In this document: in pieces, positions 45,941 to 58,439 of the stretch
Layout: each line of letters opens with the position of its first letter
Numbering within the stretch: the stretch's first letter is position 1
Assembly (NCBI GenBank): GCA_037501455.1
Contig: CM074855.1
Span: 30,289,001 to 30,353,000, forward strand
Length of the DNA stretch: 64,000 nucleotides
Reading direction: 5' to 3'
From: Lantana camara
Taxonomy: Eukaryota; Streptophyta; Magnoliopsida; Lamiales; Verbenaceae
The notes under the pieces: model-generated
Database searches by the model: none
What the model saw: the letters and a program-made list of their open reading frames with translations, nothing else
Told to the model about the DNA's origin: nothing
Made by a program: the position numbers and the translations under genes

Positions 45941-48156
45941 TTCAAAACACGTAGAGAATCACAGAATCTACGACCTAAATGGTAAAACAGAGAACTAGTG
46001 AGCATGCTGAATTATAACGATATACAAAAGATAAGGTCTTTAATCTAATGTAGCTCCCACTGTTTTTCAAAGATCTATAATTCCCAAAGATCTAAGAGGA
46101 ACACGTTTCCCAATGGGTACTAAGATCCTAGGCATTTTACCTCGAACCCACGACTCGCGGACATTCTAAGTAAGAACCCTAGGTAGGTACAACTTACCAA
46201 TTCTAACACCTTTAGAACTCTTAGTACTTGTTTTTGCATCACCTATCTTTCAATATGGACCCCGACTCGTGCGACATCCATATTTACTTAGGCGTTAAGC
46301 TTAACCCATCAATCATAAGATCATGACCAAAACTTAGTTCGAATGACCTACGACTCGGGGACATCGCCCTTGCTAAAATTGACCACAAAATATTGACCAT
46401 TTAAAATGATCAATTAGGTAACTAAGAACTAATAAGCTCCACTAGTTATCCCACGACTCGCGGACAATAACTAGCTTCACTTACTAAACTTAAAACCTAT
46501 TGATGGAATGCTAGGAATTTAATTCAAAATTTGCATCTCGAATTAAACACCTATTTGTTCGAAATTAGCTTAATATTTAATGGGAATTTTCGAATCAACC
46601 GGAGAGTTGTCCGGTTCGACCTCACCAACATATATGTTATCCAATTTTATTTGTCTTGATTAATGCAAGTACACTTAAATGCATTTCAAACAAGCACATA
46701 AACAGATAACATGTCCTAGCATGATACTAACATGTAATGATCATGGGTTCTACCTATCTTATGCGTGATATGTGGGAGCCACTCCACAATCACAAGTTCT
46801 AATATACATGCCACATAAACAGTTTAAATCACATAAGGGAAAGCGGTAACAAAATACGAGCCCTATCTCTATTACATTTAACAATTGAGATTCCCCTCCC
46901 TAACATGTTGAGGGGTCTTCACTTATGGCCTCCTTGTTACTTGAATGTGGTCTATCTTACTCCATGGGTGCATTGTCTCCAAAATGAAAATAAAATCTCA
47001 CCACCTATCTCTACTCTCAAATTACAATAAAAAGAAAAGGACATAAAGTAATAAGGCTCAATCTTCATATTGGCCTTAGACAATTACACGGGGCATACCC
47101 CGGCCTAAAAAACAGTAATATGGAAAGCCACATAATAAATCACATAACAGTACACACATAAGTGAGGCTCCAACCTCAATTGAAAAACGCAACTATAGGG
47201 CTCCAACCCCAATTTAAACCATCCATGTGCATAAATTAAAACCATACATAGATTTAAACCCATGATCACCTAACATGCTTTTGCGAGAATTTAAATTTAA
47301 CCAATAAATTAAAATTCCCGTTTCAAGTCCTAATGACTTAAAACACGACTTGATGCGAGTCTTATTTATAAAAGTTTTCAATAAATCCCAATTTACCAAA
47401 ACAAATAAAATTCCAATTAATTTATGAAAATTAATAATTTTATCAAAGATGTATTTTCCCAAAATATAAACCGTTTCAATTTCTCAAAAATCCCAATTTC
47501 AAGTTTTTATTCAAAAATTAAAAAATAAAATTTTAAAATTAAAATAAAATTGGGACTGGATTGCACGATAAACGAAAAAACGGATTACGAAAACGGGGCC
47601 CTTGCACGAGAAGGGGCCACTCGTCGCAGGCATGCGCACACGCGCACGCGACTTGGCCGCGCGCACTCGATAAGGAAGGCAGGCGGCCTGGGCGAGCCAT
47701 CCCGTACGCCTTGCGGGATTCTCGCCCAGCCTGGGCGGACGGCGTCGGCAGCCCTGGGCGCGCCCGGAACACCTCCCGCGCGGTTGCGGGAGGGAGTAGG
47801 CGCACGGCCTGCGCACGCCTAGGACAGGCGGGCGGCGGCGCGCGAAGCCCGCGCGAGCGACGCCTTCGCGCGCGGGGTTTTGCGTGTTCGTCGTAATCCG
47901 GGTTTTGTTTCGTGTTTTCGTTCAAAAGCAAAACCAATCCAAGAAATCCAAAAAACAGTTTATACAGTTTCAAATCTAAAATAGTTTTCAAAAATTAAAT
48001 TTTGCAAAAACCAATTTTTAGAAACTTTCAGGAAAAAATACAGTTTCGTAATTCAGGCTTTCTAAAACAATTACAAATACTTAATCGCATCAAGCCTAAG
48101 AATTTCTACCAAATTCAGTATAATTGAGACGAATCAGAAACACGATTTAAGAGGTG
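45941..48156 (-). other. Leader of copia unit 2
   Basis: Same layout as the unit 1 leader: four-copy motif 46147-46466 and GC island 47593-47884. Within the island, several CG dinucleotides of unit 1 read CA or TG (for example near 47636-47650), as expected from methylcytosine decay. Confidence 0.75.
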
Positions 48157-48170
48157 GCTCTGATACCACT

Positions 48171-50128
48171 TGTTGGAAAACACGAATCAGAAAGCAGCGG
48201 AATTTAAAAAATTTCCCAACAAAAGGACCTTGGACTCGCAATCGTGTAACCAAATTCGTAGAGATAGAAAACTTACTTTTCTTTTTATTCTTTCTTGAAG
48301 CGTTTCAAGCCACCCAAGAACGCTCTTCTCGCGGCTTGATCCCCTCTCCTTGGTAAAGCTCGAATCTTCAAACTTCTAACTTGAAGTCTCTAGAGAAAGT
48401 CCACCAACTTGATCACAATCTAACTAGTAAGGATGCTAGTTCTCTAGTTAGTGTTTAGGCCTAACCTAGGGTTTTATTTAATCTTGAAGAAAGAAAGGTG
48501 TTCAACACATGAACCAAAAGAATTGCCAATTAGCTCTCTAAGGGGAGCATGCTCCCCTATATATAGGAAAGGGAAGGGGCGGCCGAACCTAGTCCTTATG
48601 GACTAAGGATTTGGTCCCTCTCTCCTATTACTTGATCATCAAGTAATTTTGACTTTGACTTTGAATTCTAATTCAAATCAACTTTCAAGAGAGCTAAAAT
48701 ATCCAAACTATTTTTGGATAATTTTATACTTTATTTATTTAAAATAAATAACTTATTTTATCTAATTAATTAATTCATAATTAATTAACTAGATTATTTT
48801 TCTCCAAAATTAGACTTTCTTTTTAATCCAAAATTAAACCAAAGTCTATTAAATAATTAACACATTTAATTATTTAACATATAATATACAATATATATAT
48901 TTATACACGTGTGGGACACGTGTCACTCACGTGACCCACACGTGTGGTTTCACACGTGTGGAACCCTCTTGGCCCGATTAACTCGTTTAATCATTTTCAA
49001 GCCTCAACTCATGTAACCAAGTTGTTGTGTGTGACCCTCTAGGTTCTCAATTCAATTAGTAGTGACCCTAATTGATTAATTCACTAATTAATTAATCAGT
49101 CCACAGATTAAACGACCATAGTCTAGCAACAGGTGTTTAACCCCCTAGCAACAGGTGTTTAACCCCTAGCTGAATTGGAATGTTCGGATTCGACAGAACC
49201 TTTAATTCATTGATTCATGTGAGATACAATCCTCCTACTTACTATCTCTCAACCAAGATCTAGGGCAAGGGAATAATCATAACCCTAATAATCCGGTCTT
49301 AAAGCTAAGTGCATTTCATATCCATTTGATCTCAATCCAAGAAACCCTTTTCTTGAAGTCTTGATCTACTGCCTTGGCTAATGACTCCATATGGCATATG
49401 AATGACTTAGACAATAAGAGATCACCTTGCAAATGCAAGTGTAGGTCCTTTCTTGATTCTCATTCACTTTCATGAATCACTTGTGCAGCCCCAGCATAAG
49501 CCTTGAATCAGTTATCTAAGGCGACACCCTTTAAAGCTTATACCTAAGACTACAGAGTTAACTCATAAAGTGACAAGGAACCTCAAGTCTAAGGATCAAT
49601 TAATCACATCAATGACTCGTGAGATATTTCCTAATACGGAAGTTTCCATTTCCTGAAATAGAAACTTCCTTTCCCATTTAGGAATGTTCTCACCCGGGGC
49701 ACCTCAGTGAACTTACTTATTAAAGTAAGCACCCTCATGTATCACGCACGTATCAACTATACACTTTGCGCCTCCATGAAACAAGGTGGTCCTTCTTAAG
49801 GGCGTGATCCCACAAGTAAGCCTTAGAGGAGTCAGGTTGAGACTCCCACTGTCTGTAGGACTCATCGGCTTGGAGTATTTTACTAATCATGACTTATGTG
49901 ATATAGGGCTCGTTTCATGAACCATTTCACCTAAATGGTAGAGTCCTAAAGTCATCAGGATTAGGGGAGTTCTTATACATGCACAGCTAAAGTAAACGCA
50001 TACCAAACAAGAGCATATAAAGAAGTGTTGCCTCAATTCGTTATTTCATTCAAAGATTGTTTGTGATTACAATAAGGAAAAGCACAAAGCGGATATACAA
50101 TCGGCTTTCTAGGGCACTATTCCTAACA
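48171..50128 (-). repeat. Copia LTR 3 (5' LTR of tandem)
   Basis: 1958 bp, ends at the TSD CCCCG. Carries private bases (for example CTTGAAG near 48484 and GAATAATCATAAC near 49271). Confidence 0.9.
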
Positions 50129-50133
50129 CCCCG

Positions 50134-51537
50134 AGGGGGCCGGGGCACCAGGCGAGGATCAGGCGGCCGAGGGAAAGGTCGCGGAGATGGAAATGGCGGC
50201 CGTGGGACAGGCCCCATAGAAGATCTGACGGTTGGAGACGCTCGTGGGGCATCTCCCCTAATGAGGGGCTAGTACCACTAGGTCCTAACATCCCCCACAA
50301 CCGCTCGGGAGTGATCCTCCAGTTTCTTGAGGATGAGAGAGCCCAACAGTCAAGAAAGAGGAAGCGGATGGAAGATTCAATCCCCATCTCGGGCAAGGGG
50401 AAAGATGTAGTGATGGGCGATCGAGGGAAGAAAGGCGACATTACATCCTCTAAGGATGAAAGTTTCTGGAAATTCGAGCGGGGTGGAGATGTGCACTATA
50501 AGCGCCCAGTGGAGGAGGGCCCTTTGCTTTTGAGAAGAAGTTTATCCACCCGTATCATTCACAAGCTTCAATTCTCAGGAGACCACCAACAATTGAATGA
50601 GCATGACGCCGCTCAAGTCATGGATGACGCCTGCCAAGTCCTCCTGAGGGTAAGTGTTTTAAATTCCTTCCAGGGGTTTCATTCTTTCCTGAATTAACTT
50701 TGTACTTAACGAAATTTATTCGCTATTTTAGGAAGTGGTTCCCCGGTTAAAGGATTTACAACAGTGCTCGGAAACTTACTCTGAGCGCAATGCCAATTAT
50801 AAGAAGCTATTGCCCATCTCTGACCCGACCAGTTGCAGAGAGACTACGACATGGTTTTCGCCGAATTCTTAGTCCTCAAGATCGATCATGATAAAGTAAA
50901 GAAAGCGCTCGAAGATCGAGAGGGGGTATGGCAGAGATTGGACGATCGACACAAGAAGGTAAAGGAGGAACGGGACCAGCTGAAAGAGGATAAGGAGTAC
51001 CTCACCGAAGCGCTAAATGAGCGTGGCCAACAACTGGAGTCGGTGAGGAAAGAACTTGTTAACCTCCGAGGGAAAGTTCCAGATCTTGAGACGAGAGTCG
51101 CTTGGGAGGCGGTTGTCAAATTCGTGTGGTCAAAGGCTTTCGCATTTGCTGCCAATCTTCACTACTTCGCCAACTCCAAGCGGTTTTTCTGGATGTCGGT
51201 GGGCCAACTGGTCAAGTTGAGAGTGGTGCCCCCCATCACTCGTACTGACGCTCGCTTGCGCATGGATCTTGATGACAACCTAGAGCCGGTCGTTCAAGAT
51301 AGGGATCCGACCAAGGATTTAACAGAGCCAGAGTTTAATGACTTAGTTATTATGCTCCAAGATGAATTCATGGCAGCCAACCCTCCGGATTCTGAGCCCA
51401 TGCCGGTAGACGGGGATGCCCACGAGGATGCTCAAGCTGAAACCGACCAAGGTGATGCTCAGGCTGCTAATTCTCCCGTGCTGGCACTTGTTCCTATTTC
51501 AACAGCTCCTCCTGAGCCCGAGAATCAACTCTCGTGA
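50134..51537 (+). pseudogene. Antisense ORF of the Tat-type element, 3' part
   Basis: Continues the ORF interrupted at 31918. First a Gly/Arg-rich stretch, then a frame from 50311 (MILQFLEDERAQQSRKRKRM) to CQVLLR, a consensus intron (50650-50731), and a continuation that reads EVVPRLKDLQQCSETYSERN. After a frame change near 50830 it stays open to 51537. The last part is a strong coiled coil (VKKALEDREGVWQRLDD through LESVRKELVNLRGKV) followed by an acidic tail rich in Asp, Ala and Gln. Coiled coils downstream of a Transposase_28 region are a recurring design in plant gypsy accessory ORFs. Function unknown. Confidence 0.7.
50650..50731 (+). other. Probable spliceosomal intron in the antisense ORF
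   Basis: Donor CTGAGG|GTAAGTG, a T-rich interior and acceptor CTATTTTAG|GAAG, 82 bases. Without it the frame stops at 50697; with it the homology continues (ACQVLLR then EVVPRLKD). Confidence 0.6.
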
Positions 51538-52411
51538 AGTCTCTACCCTCAGTTTAAGAACCTAGCTTTCCTGTTTCCGCTTGTGAACTCTATATTTTGC
51601 TGAACTTTCCCAATATTTTGTTTCTGCAATGTATTTTTCTTGCCTAGTGATGTAATTTTTTCTATCTTTCAATGGAATTCCAACGTTTTCCCCTCTGTGC
51701 TGGAATGTTCTGAATGCTTGTGGTTGATTTCACTTTGATGCTTGAAGTCTTGTGACGCGTGAAAGTATGGGCGCGAGGGTGTGTCATATGAGAGGTATCC
51801 TGGCCGCGTTCTGCATGAGGCTCAGACTTGAACTTAGAAATCCACCAGGGGTTTTGCTAAGTGTTGGGCTTCGCTAAATGTTTGTCCTTGATGAAAATTA
51901 ATCTACGTGTTGAATAAAAACAAACGTAGCTATAGTGTGAACTTGAACTCAGAAATCAACAAGAGGATTTGCTAAGAGTCTACCGTTTATAAGCGTACAC
52001 ATGTTTTAATCAGGTAAAAATCTTTTAAGGGGTCTACGAGCGTGAACTGGAGTAATTAGTATCCAATGTAATTAAGCATGCAGCACCCCATTTCTGGCCT
52101 GTCCGTTTTAAGGAGGGTTTATGCATTTACGAGCGTTAGGCTGCCCAAGGTGGAATACGTTCGACACACTGATAGCGCTGAACTGAAAAGGGTTTGCTCT
52201 TTTAAGAGAGACCCACATGAGAATAGATATCAAGCTGTTTGATGTGGAGTACGCTCGACACGGAGTAGGCGTTGATGTGATTGTGGTGCAAATTACCATA
52301 AATTGAATCAAGAAAATGACAAACAACGTATGAAAATACTTACTGATGCATTTGTATTTCTGTCAAAAGAAGATACAGTGTGCCCTGAGAGGGGAGTTAC
52401 AAGATTGGCCT
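51538..52411. other. Noncoding region between convergent antisense ORF and pol
   Basis: Downstream of the antisense ORF on the plus strand and of the pol stop on the minus strand. T-rich, with no gene; likely holds the 3' ends of two convergent transcripts. Confidence 0.5.
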
Positions 52412-52590
52412 CTAGATAAAGAATCTTCTCAGATTGCAGGCATTCCATGGGCAAGGGAGGCGCTCGCTTTGCAAAGTTTCCAGCAAGTAGGTGTTGTTCG
52501 CTCGTACCTGGATTCAACTTTCTTGAGGACTAAATCTCCCAGCTGGAAGGTCCTTTCTTTGACACGCTTGTTCTACTGATGGGCCACTGA
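52412..52590 (-). pseudogene. C-terminal end of Tat-type integrase
   Basis: Minus-strand reading NKRVKERTFQLGDLVLKKVE matches the Tat/gypsy integrase C-terminus, then after a frame change PWNACNLRRFFI and a stop at 52412-52414, the usual end of these polyproteins (PWNA.NLK.FY). One in-frame stop precedes NKRVK. It joins across the copia insertion to 62667 (ARMYKYKAS continuing VAHQ), showing that the insertion fell within the integrase tail. Confidence 0.8.
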
Positions 52591-54535
52591 TGTTGGAAAA
52601 CACGAATCAGAAAGCAGCGGAATTTAAAAAACTTTCCCAACAAAAGGACCTTGGACTCGCAATCGTGTAACCAAATTCGTAAAGATAGAAAACTTACTTT
52701 TCTTTTGTTCTTTCTTGAAGCATTTCAAGCCACCCAAGAACGCTCTTCTCGCGGATTGATCCCCTCTCCTTGGTAAAGCTCGAATCTTCAAACTTCTAAC
52801 TTGAAGTCTCTAGAGAAAGTCCACCAACTTGATCACAATCTAACTAGTAAGGATGCTGGTTCTCTAGTTAGTGTTTAGGCTTAACCTAGGGTTTATTTGA
52901 TCTTGGAGAAAGGAAGGTGTTCAACACATGAACCAAAAGAATTGTCAATTAGCTCTAAAGGGGAGCATGAGCTCCCCTATATATAGGAAAAGGGAGAGGG
53001 GCGCCGATCCTAATCCTTGTTGGGCAAGGATTTGGTTCCTCTCTCTCCTATTACTTGATCATCAACTATTTTCCAACTTTGACTTTGAATTCTAATTCAA
53101 GTCAACTTTTAAGAGAGCTAAAAATATCCAAACTATTTTTGGATAATTTTATACTTTATTTATTATAAAATAAATAACTTATTTTATCTAATTAATTAAT
53201 TCATAATTAATTAACTAGATTATTTTCTCCAAAATTAGACTTTCTTTTTAATTCAAAATTAAACCAAAGTCTATTAAATAATTAACAAATTAATTATTTA
53301 ATACATATATATACAATATATATATATTCACACGTGTGTGACACGTGTCACAGTGACACGTGTCACTCACGTGAGCCACACGTGTGATTTCACACGTGTG
53401 GAACCCTCTTGGCCCGATTAACTCGTTTAATCATTTTCAAGCCTCAACTCATGTAACCAAGTTGTTGTGTGTGACCCTCTAGGTTCGCAATTCAATTAGC
53501 AGTGACCCTAATTAATTAATTCACTAATTAATTAATCAGTCCACAGATTAAACGACCATAGTCTAGCAACAGGTGTTTAACCCCTAGCTGAATTGGAATG
53601 TTCGGATTCGACAGAACCTTTAAGTCATTGATTCATGCGAGATACAATCCTCCTACTTACTATCTCTCAACCAAGATCTAGGGCAAGGGAATAATCAGAA
53701 CCCTAATAATCCGGTCTTAAAGCTAAGTGCATTTCATATCCATTTGATCTCAATCCAAGAAACCCTTTTCTTGACGTCTTGATCTACTGCCTTGGCCAAG
53801 GACTCCATATGGCATATGAATGACTTATACAATAAGAGATCACCTTGCAAATGCAAGTGTAGGTCCTTTCTTGATTCTCATTCACTTTCATGAATCACTT
53901 GTGCAGCCCCAGCATAAGCCTTGAATCAGTTGTCTAATGCGGCACCCTTTAAAGCTTATACCTAAGACTACAGAGTTAACTCATAAAGTGACAAGGAACC
54001 TCAAGTCTAAGGATCAATTAATCACATCAAGATATTTCCTAATCTGGAAGTTTCCATTTCCTGAAATAGAAACTTCCTTTCCCATTTAGGAATGTTCTCA
54101 CACGGGGCACCTCAGTGAACTTACTTATTAAAGTAAGCATACTCATGTATCACGCACGTATCAACTATACACTTTGCAACTCCATGAAACAAGGTGGTCC
54201 TTCTTAAGGGCGTGATCCCACAAGCAAGCCTTAGAGGAGTCAGGTTGACACTCCCACTGTCTGTAGGACTCATCGGCTTGGAGTATTTTACTAATCATGA
54301 CTTATGTGATATAGGGCTCGTTTCATGAACCATTTCACCTAAATGGTAGAGTCCTAAAGTCATCAGGATTAGGGGAGTTCTCATACATGCACAGCTAAAG
54401 TAAACACATACCAAACAAGAGCATATAAAGAAGTGTTGCCTCAATTCGTTATTTTATTCAAAGATTGTCTGTGATTACAATAAGGAAAAGCACAAAGCGG
54501 ATATACAATCGGCTTTTAGGGCACTATTCCTAACA
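52591..54535 (-). repeat. Copia LTR 4
   Basis: TGTTGGAAAA...ATTCCTAACA (plus view), 1945 bp, preceded by ACTGA (52586-52590) and followed by ACTGA (54536-54540). It is followed by Tat sequence, not by copia PPT as expected of a 3' LTR. Confidence 0.9.
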
Positions 54536-55061
54536 ACTGATGCCTTGTACTTGTACATCCGGGCCCAAGCAGTGTTTCTCTTCTCGTTCAGCAAGTCTAG
54601 TTCTAGTGCCCGGTTACTTTCGTTGGCCGCGGGCTCGAAATATGCAACATGTGCGGACTCTTCGGCGATTTCAGCAAGTATCATGGCCTCAGAGCCATAG
54701 ACCAGGGAGTAGGGGGTCTCCCCTGTTGCCGCTCATGGGGTAGTACGATACGCCTAAAGGGCTCCTTGAAGGTCTTCAGCCCACTCACCCTTTTTACTCT
54801 CGAGCATCGTTTTTTAGGTGCTGGAGTATGGTCCTGTTCGTGACTTCAACTTGACCGTTAGGCTGAGGGTGGCCTACAGAAGTGAAGCGTTGCTCAATGC
54901 CAAGCTCTGAACACCACTCTCGAGTGTCAGCGACGATGAATTGAGAGCCATTGTCTGAGATTAGCACCCTCGGGATACCATACCGGCAGATGAGGTTTTT
55001 CCAAATGAAGTCTCTCACCACCTTGAACGTTATTTTGGCGACTGCCTCAGTCTTTGCCCAC
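54536..55061 (-). pseudogene. Duplicated Tat integrase segment inside copia element 2
   Basis: A 526-bp near-copy of 62662-63187, starting with ACTGA and covering the end of the integrase core and the C-terminal part (ISDNGSQF, GHPQPNGQVEVTNRT, then MILAEIAEESAHVAYFEPAA). Visible differences are few (about 8, for example 54836 A against 62962 G). At 55061-55063 it switches through one extra A to copia reverse transcriptase sequence with no shared bases at the join. Confidence 0.9.
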
Positions 55062-55062
55062 A

Positions 55063-58000
55063 GTAAACTAAGAATAAATCTTTAGTACTTTTCAAGTACT
55101 TAAGAATATTCTTCACGGCAGCCCTGTGACCATCTCCAGGGTCAGATTGGAAACGACTTGTCACACTAAGTGCATAAGCCACATCCGGTCGAGTACATAA
55201 CATTGCATACAATATGATACCTATTGCTGACGCATAAGGTGTATGAGTCATTCTCTCCTTCTCAAGGTTAGTCTTAGGACACATCTTCTTTGAAAGACAT
55301 GTTCCTACACTCACAGGAAGGTTCTTAACCTTTGCTGACTCCATATTGAATCTCTTCAATACTTTGTCAATGTACATCGACTGTGATAGTCCAATTAACC
55401 TTCTAGATCTATCTCTATAGATTTTAATTCCAAGGATATAGGTTCATCTCGAATTGGTTCGATAACCATAACTTAGTCACTTTCATGTCATCCTTCGAAT
55501 TCCCAATAAGAAGGATGTCATCAACATAAAGTACTAAGAATTGCACTGAGGTCTCCAATTCCTTTCTATACACACATGATTCATTTGAAATTTGGATGAA
55601 GCCAAACGCTTTGACCGATTCATCAAATCGAATGTTCCAATTCCTAGAAGCCTGTTTCAATCCATAGATTGATCTTTGGAGTTTGCAAACCTTTTGCTCA
55701 CTCCCACTGAATGTGAAACCTCTGGGTTGCTCCATATAAATGTCTTTGTCAATGTCACCATTGAGAAAGGCAGTTTTCACATCCATTTGCCATATCTCAT
55801 AGTCATAATATGCAGCAATGGCAAGCATGATTCGAATGGACTTTTGCATTGCAACTGGTGAAAAAGTTTCGTCAAAGTCCACGCCGGGTCTTTGAGTGAA
55901 TCCTTTTGCAACCAGTCTTGCTTTGTAGGCTGCAATGCTTCCATCAACTCCAAGCTTTCTCTTAAAGATCCATTTGCAACCTATGGGTTTGACCCCATCA
56001 GGCAAATCTACCAAGGTCCAAACTTGGTTGGAGTTCATGGAATCCATTTCGGATTTCATGGCTTCTATCCACTGTTCAGAGTCAGAATCTGAAAGTGCCT
56101 CCTCATATGTTGAAGGATCATTGGAAGAATCCATACCATCTCTCCGGCTATCTAGGAGTGCGTTCAGAACGCCTTAGAGGAGGGTTTTCGTATGTATCGA
56201 AATTCGTGATTGGTTGTAGTTGATCAGTAGGGGACGTCTCTTCAGTGTGTGGCGTGGGGTTACTTTGTACTTCTTCTAATTCTATGATCTTGCCTTTCTT
56301 TTCTTTAAGGAACGGTTCCTCAAGAAAAGTGGCATTTCTGGAAACAAACACCTTTTGCTCAGATTGATCATAGAAATAGTATCCTATGGATTCCTTAGGA
56401 TAACCTACAAAGTAGCATAAGTTAGAACGAGATTCTAACTTATCTCCCACTGTCCTCTTCACGTAAGCAGGACAACCCCAAATTCTTAAGTAAGAATAAC
56501 TAGGGATTTTGCCATGCCACATTTCATAGGGCATTTTGGGGACTGACTTAGAGGGAACTAGATTCAGAATCTTTGCTGCACTTTCTAGGGCATAACCCCA
56601 GAAGGAAGGTGGTAAGTCAGTGAAACTCATCATGGAACGAACCATATCAAGTAGGGTTCGATTCCTTCTCTCAGAAACTCCATTAAGCTGAGGAGTTCCC
56701 GGAGGAGTCCACTGAGAGATAATCCCATTATCTTTGAGATGATTAAGGAATTCTTCACTAAGATACTCGCCTCCTCGATCAGATCGAAGTGCTTTGATCT
56801 TGTGACCAGTTTGGTTCTCAACCTCCTTTTGAAATTCTAAGAATTTCTCAAAAGCTTCAGATTTATACTTCATTAAGTATACATAACCATACCGACTAAA
56901 GTCATCAGTAAAGGTTATGAAGTATTGATGATTGTTTCTAGTGCTTACACTAAGCGGTCCACAAACATCAGTATGGATCAAATCCAAAACCTCAGTGGCA
57001 CGTTCCACAGTTCCTTTAAAAGGAACTTTGGACATCTTTCCTTTGAGACAGGATTCGCAAGAAGTCAACTCTTTGAGATCATTTTCAGAGAATGATCCTA
57101 AAGTGTTTATCTTGCTAATTCTGTTCTTGGAAATGTGTCCTAATCTATAGTGCCATAAGGAAGCTGAAACTTTGTCATCTCTCTTACGCTTTGTTTCTCG
57201 TTGTATATTCATAATATTGATATTTTGAGTTAGGTAAAGTCCATTACTTAGAGTACCGATATGAACGGAAGAGTTGTTTCGTTTGATAAAGTATTTACCA
57301 TTCTTAATATAAGTTTCATAACCTTCACAATCTAATATTGAAACTGAAATTATATTACGAATAATGCTCGGTACATAAAGGACTTTATTTAATACTAACT
57401 CAAAACTACCTAAATCTAATCTAATTGTGCCTAAAGCTCGAGCTTCAATGTTTGAGCCATCGCCGATCTTCAAGACACATTCTCCTTCTTTGAGTTGTTG
57501 GACCTCACTTAGCATCTGTACATCATTACATATATGAGTTCCACAACCGGTATCAAGTACCCAAGAACTAGAATTAATAGAAAGATTTACTTCAGCGAGA
57601 AAGATACCTTTCTTTAGAGTAGCCTTGTACTCTGGGCAGTTTCTCCTCCAATGTCCCGCTTTGCCACAATGGAAGCAAACATCCTCTTTCTGATCACGCT
57701 TCTTCTTTTGGGCCTTCCCCTTCGAAATGCCACCAGTGGGCCTAAGGGGTTTCTTCTTCTTCTTTTGGGCTTTCTTGCGCTTACCTTTAGAAGGCCCAGA
57801 AGAGGAAGATGGAGCATTCACCATCAAAACCTTATTGTCCTTCTTGATCGTGCTTTCAGCAGTCACAAGCTGACTAATCAGCTCAGCTACAGTAGCACCA
57901 GCATGATTCATATTGAAGTTAAGGACAAATGGGTTGAATGATGGTGGGAGCGAAGCTAGCAACAAATCCACTGAAAGCTCATCTTTCAGTGGCATGTCCA

Positions 58001-58439
58001 TGGAAGCAAGTTTCTCAGTAAGGGCGAGAAACTTGAGTCCATATTCATGGACACTTGAACCTTCCCTCATTCTCAAGTGGAACAATTCCTTTGAAGTGTT
58101 ATACCTTGTAACACGTTCATGAGGGCGGTAAAGTTGCTCTAAGTGGTCGTAAATCTCCCAAGCGAATTCCATGGCCTCATGTTGCCTTTGCAAGTCCAGA
58201 GACATGTTAGCCAACATAAGGCAACGGGCTTGGAGATTATCATCCTTCCACTTCTGAATCGCGTCCCGCTCGGCCCGAGTGGGAGCCTCTCCTTCGGGAC
58301 TAGGCTCCCCTTCGAAGAGAACATAAGTTCTCTTCTCAGAATCTAAAATGATTTTTAGATTCCTCAGCCAATCAGAATAGTTGGGACCAGTCAACTTGTT
58401 TGACTCGAGGATCGATACAAGAGGGTTTTTGGTTGCCAT
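55063..58439 (-). pseudogene. Copia gag-pol, element 2 (3'-truncated)
   Basis: Gag through integrase is one open frame of 763 codons from ATG 58439, with an intact zinc knuckle (CFHCGKAGHWRRNC), protease DTG and integrase catalytic residues, so the gag stop and Cys loss of units 1 and 2 are absent. It then stops at a TAG (56148-56150) where units 1 and 2 have a Gln codon. A short deletion removes the FFHEISQKD segment. The reverse transcriptase (56134-55424) contains YVDD but is frameshifted by a 17-bp deletion near 55440. The frame resumes (55377) and ends at the rearrangement at 55063. RNase H is missing. Confidence 0.9.

Larger units (their letters stand above)
31919..50128 (-). mobile_element. 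Tandem copia element: LTR-internal-LTR-internal-LTR
   Basis: Three LTRs of exactly 1958 bp start at 31919, 40045 and 48171, so both repeat units are 8126 bp. One TSD, CCCCG, flanks the whole block (31914-31918, 50129-50133); none lies between units. All coding is on the minus strand. It interrupts the antisense ORF of the Tat-type element. The two units differ by scattered substitutions but share disabling mutations, so one defective element was duplicated after or during insertion. Lineage is probably Angela/BARE-like from the reverse transcriptase wording (LVLYVDDILLIGN, SAIGSIMYAMLCTRPDVAYA), the long LTR and the PPT. Confidence 0.9.
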
